NCBI GenBank assembly: GCA_037783545.1
Contig: JBBELK010001543.1
Coordinates: forward strand, 1 to 64,000
Origin: Henricia sp. BOLD:AAB3569
Taxonomy: Eukaryota; Echinodermata; Asteroidea; Spinulosida; Echinasteridae
Direction of reading: 5' to 3'
Length of the DNA: 64,000 nucleotides
Shown here: piece by piece, positions 62,802 through 64,000 of the stretch
How positions within the stretch are numbered: position 1 is the stretch's first letter
Layout: each line of letters starts with the position of its first letter
The notes under the pieces: generated by a model
Database searches by the model: none
What the model saw: the letters and a program-made list of their open reading frames with translations, nothing else
Told to the model about the DNA's origin: nothing
Made by a program: the position numbers and the translations under genes

Positions 62802-64000
62802 AGTCCGAATGACTGAGCATGCGCACAACTCAGGAGTACCCCAAAGAGGTGTGTACAGACAGCCACGGTTTGCGTGAGAGCAGTCAGGAAGCCTCAACCC
62901 AGTTTTTTCTAAACTTTGAAATTTCTCTGCCATTTCCCGGCGAAAGTCTGTCAATTTTTTATGACAAGTGCGCAATATAGAGAGTTTAGGGCATGCAAAA
63001 TTTGAAGTTCGTCGGAACATTTTTCGACCTCCAGATTTGCCGACGTTTGGACCACACTTTGACCAAATTGCCGAGCCAAACTGCGGTGCGTTAACGACAG
63101 TCCGAATGACTGAGCATGCGCACAACTCAGGAGTACCCCAAAGAGGTGTGTACAGACAGTCACGGTTTGCGTGAGAGCAGTCAGGAAGCCTCAACCCAGT
63201 TTTTTTCTAAACTTTGAAATTTCTCTGCCATTTCCCGGCTAAAAGCCTGTCAATTTTTTATGACAAGTGCGCAATATAGAGAGTTTAGGGCATGCAAAAT
63301 TTGAAGTTCGTCGGAACATTTTCGACCTCCAAATTTGCCGACGTTTGGACCACACTTTGACCAAATTGCCGAGCCAAACTGCGGTGCGTTAACGACAGTC
63401 CGAATGACTGAGCATGCGCACAACTCAGGAGTACCCCAAAGAGGTGTGTACAGACAGCCACGGTTTGCGTGAGAGCAGTCAGGAAGCCTCAACCCAGTTT
63501 TTTTCTAAACTTTGAAATTTCTCTGCCATTTCCCGGCGAAAGTCTGTCAATTTTTTATGACAAGTGCGCAATATAGAGAGTTTAGGGCATGCAAAATTTG
63601 AAGTTCGTCGGAACATTTTTCGACCTCCAAATTTGCCGACGTTTGGACCACACTTTGACCAAATTGCCGAGCCAAACTGCGGTGCGTTAACGACAGTCCG
63701 AATGACTGAGCATGCGCACAACTCAGGAGTACCCCAAAGAGGTGTGTACAGACAGCCACGGTTTGCGTGAGAGCAGTCAGGAAGCCTCAACCCAGTTTTT
63801 TCTAAACTTTGAAATTTCTCTGCCATTTCCCGGCGAAAGTCTGTCAATTTTTTATGACAAGTGCGCAATATAGAGAGTTTAGGGCATGCATAATTTGAAG
63901 TTCGTCGGAACATTTTTCGACCTCCAAATTTGCCGAGGTTTGGACCACACTTTGACCAAATTGCCGAGCCAAACTGCGGTGCGTTAACGACAGTCCGAAT
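62754..64000. repeat. 297-bp satellite array, segment 6
   Basis: About four monomer equivalents; the window ends inside a monomer. Some indels outside T-tracts reappear here (near 63238-63246 and 63320), and the last copies have private changes such as GCATAATTTG near 63889 and GCCGAGGTTTGG near 63934. No gene is seen. Confidence 0.96.

Noticed and set aside
1..64000. CRISPR array
   Set aside because: Repeats are 297 bp and contiguous with no unique spacers; the internal 67-bp units are also contiguous.

Overview
The window is a block of eukaryotic satellite DNA with no recognisable protein-coding or RNA gene. About 95% of it is one head-to-tail tandem repeat with a 297-bp monomer (consensus example 22386-22682; 46.5% GC by hand count). 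After removing the insertions I estimate about 204 monomer equivalents, all in the same orientation. Most monomers differ from the consensus by only a few bases, so the array has been homogenised recently. Evidence for a eukaryote is the satellite itself, a retrotransposon-like 3' tail ending in a CAA repeat with a 12-bp target-site duplication, and the absence of any prokaryotic gene structure. CpG observed/expected in the monomer is about 1.0 (16 seen, 16.0 expected), which fits a genome with little germline CpG methylation, for example many arthropods, but the taxon cannot be fixed from this window. A centromeric, pericentromeric or other heterochromatic location is likely by inference only.

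Layout: satellite 1-10126; insert A 10127-10794; satellite 10795-11681; insert B 11682-12386; satellite 12387-34568, which carries three copies of a 57-bp retroelement-tail insertion (13367, 14628, 18269); insert C 34569-35103; satellite 35104-36561; insert D 36562-37096; satellite 37097-62048; insert E 62049-62753; satellite 62754-64000. The window starts and ends inside monomers, so neither array edge is seen.

The five long inserts (535-705 bp) are one family, in one orientation, joined to the satellite at the same monomer position. They look like one founding event copied by array expansion. Each begins with an 11-bp-arm perfect hairpin that carries AATAAA on both strands, continues with a variable 67-bp minisatellite, and ends in about 300 bp of unrecognised sequence. 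Two structural subfamilies exist (B/E and A/C/D).

On the scale of 0.6-7 kb the array is a patchwork of local higher-order repeats. Their periods are 594-595, 892-893, about 1190, 1261 (with the retroelement tail), 1486 and 1993 bp (with an insert), and there is a displaced duplication at about 6.8-7.1 kb. This is the expected trace of unequal exchange and segmental amplification. The first 8 kb is unusually rich in single-base indels. Because 297 is a multiple of three, one minus-strand frame without stops runs through many monomers (up to 1011 codons at 18303-21338). Frequent frameshifts in T-tracts argue against real coding.
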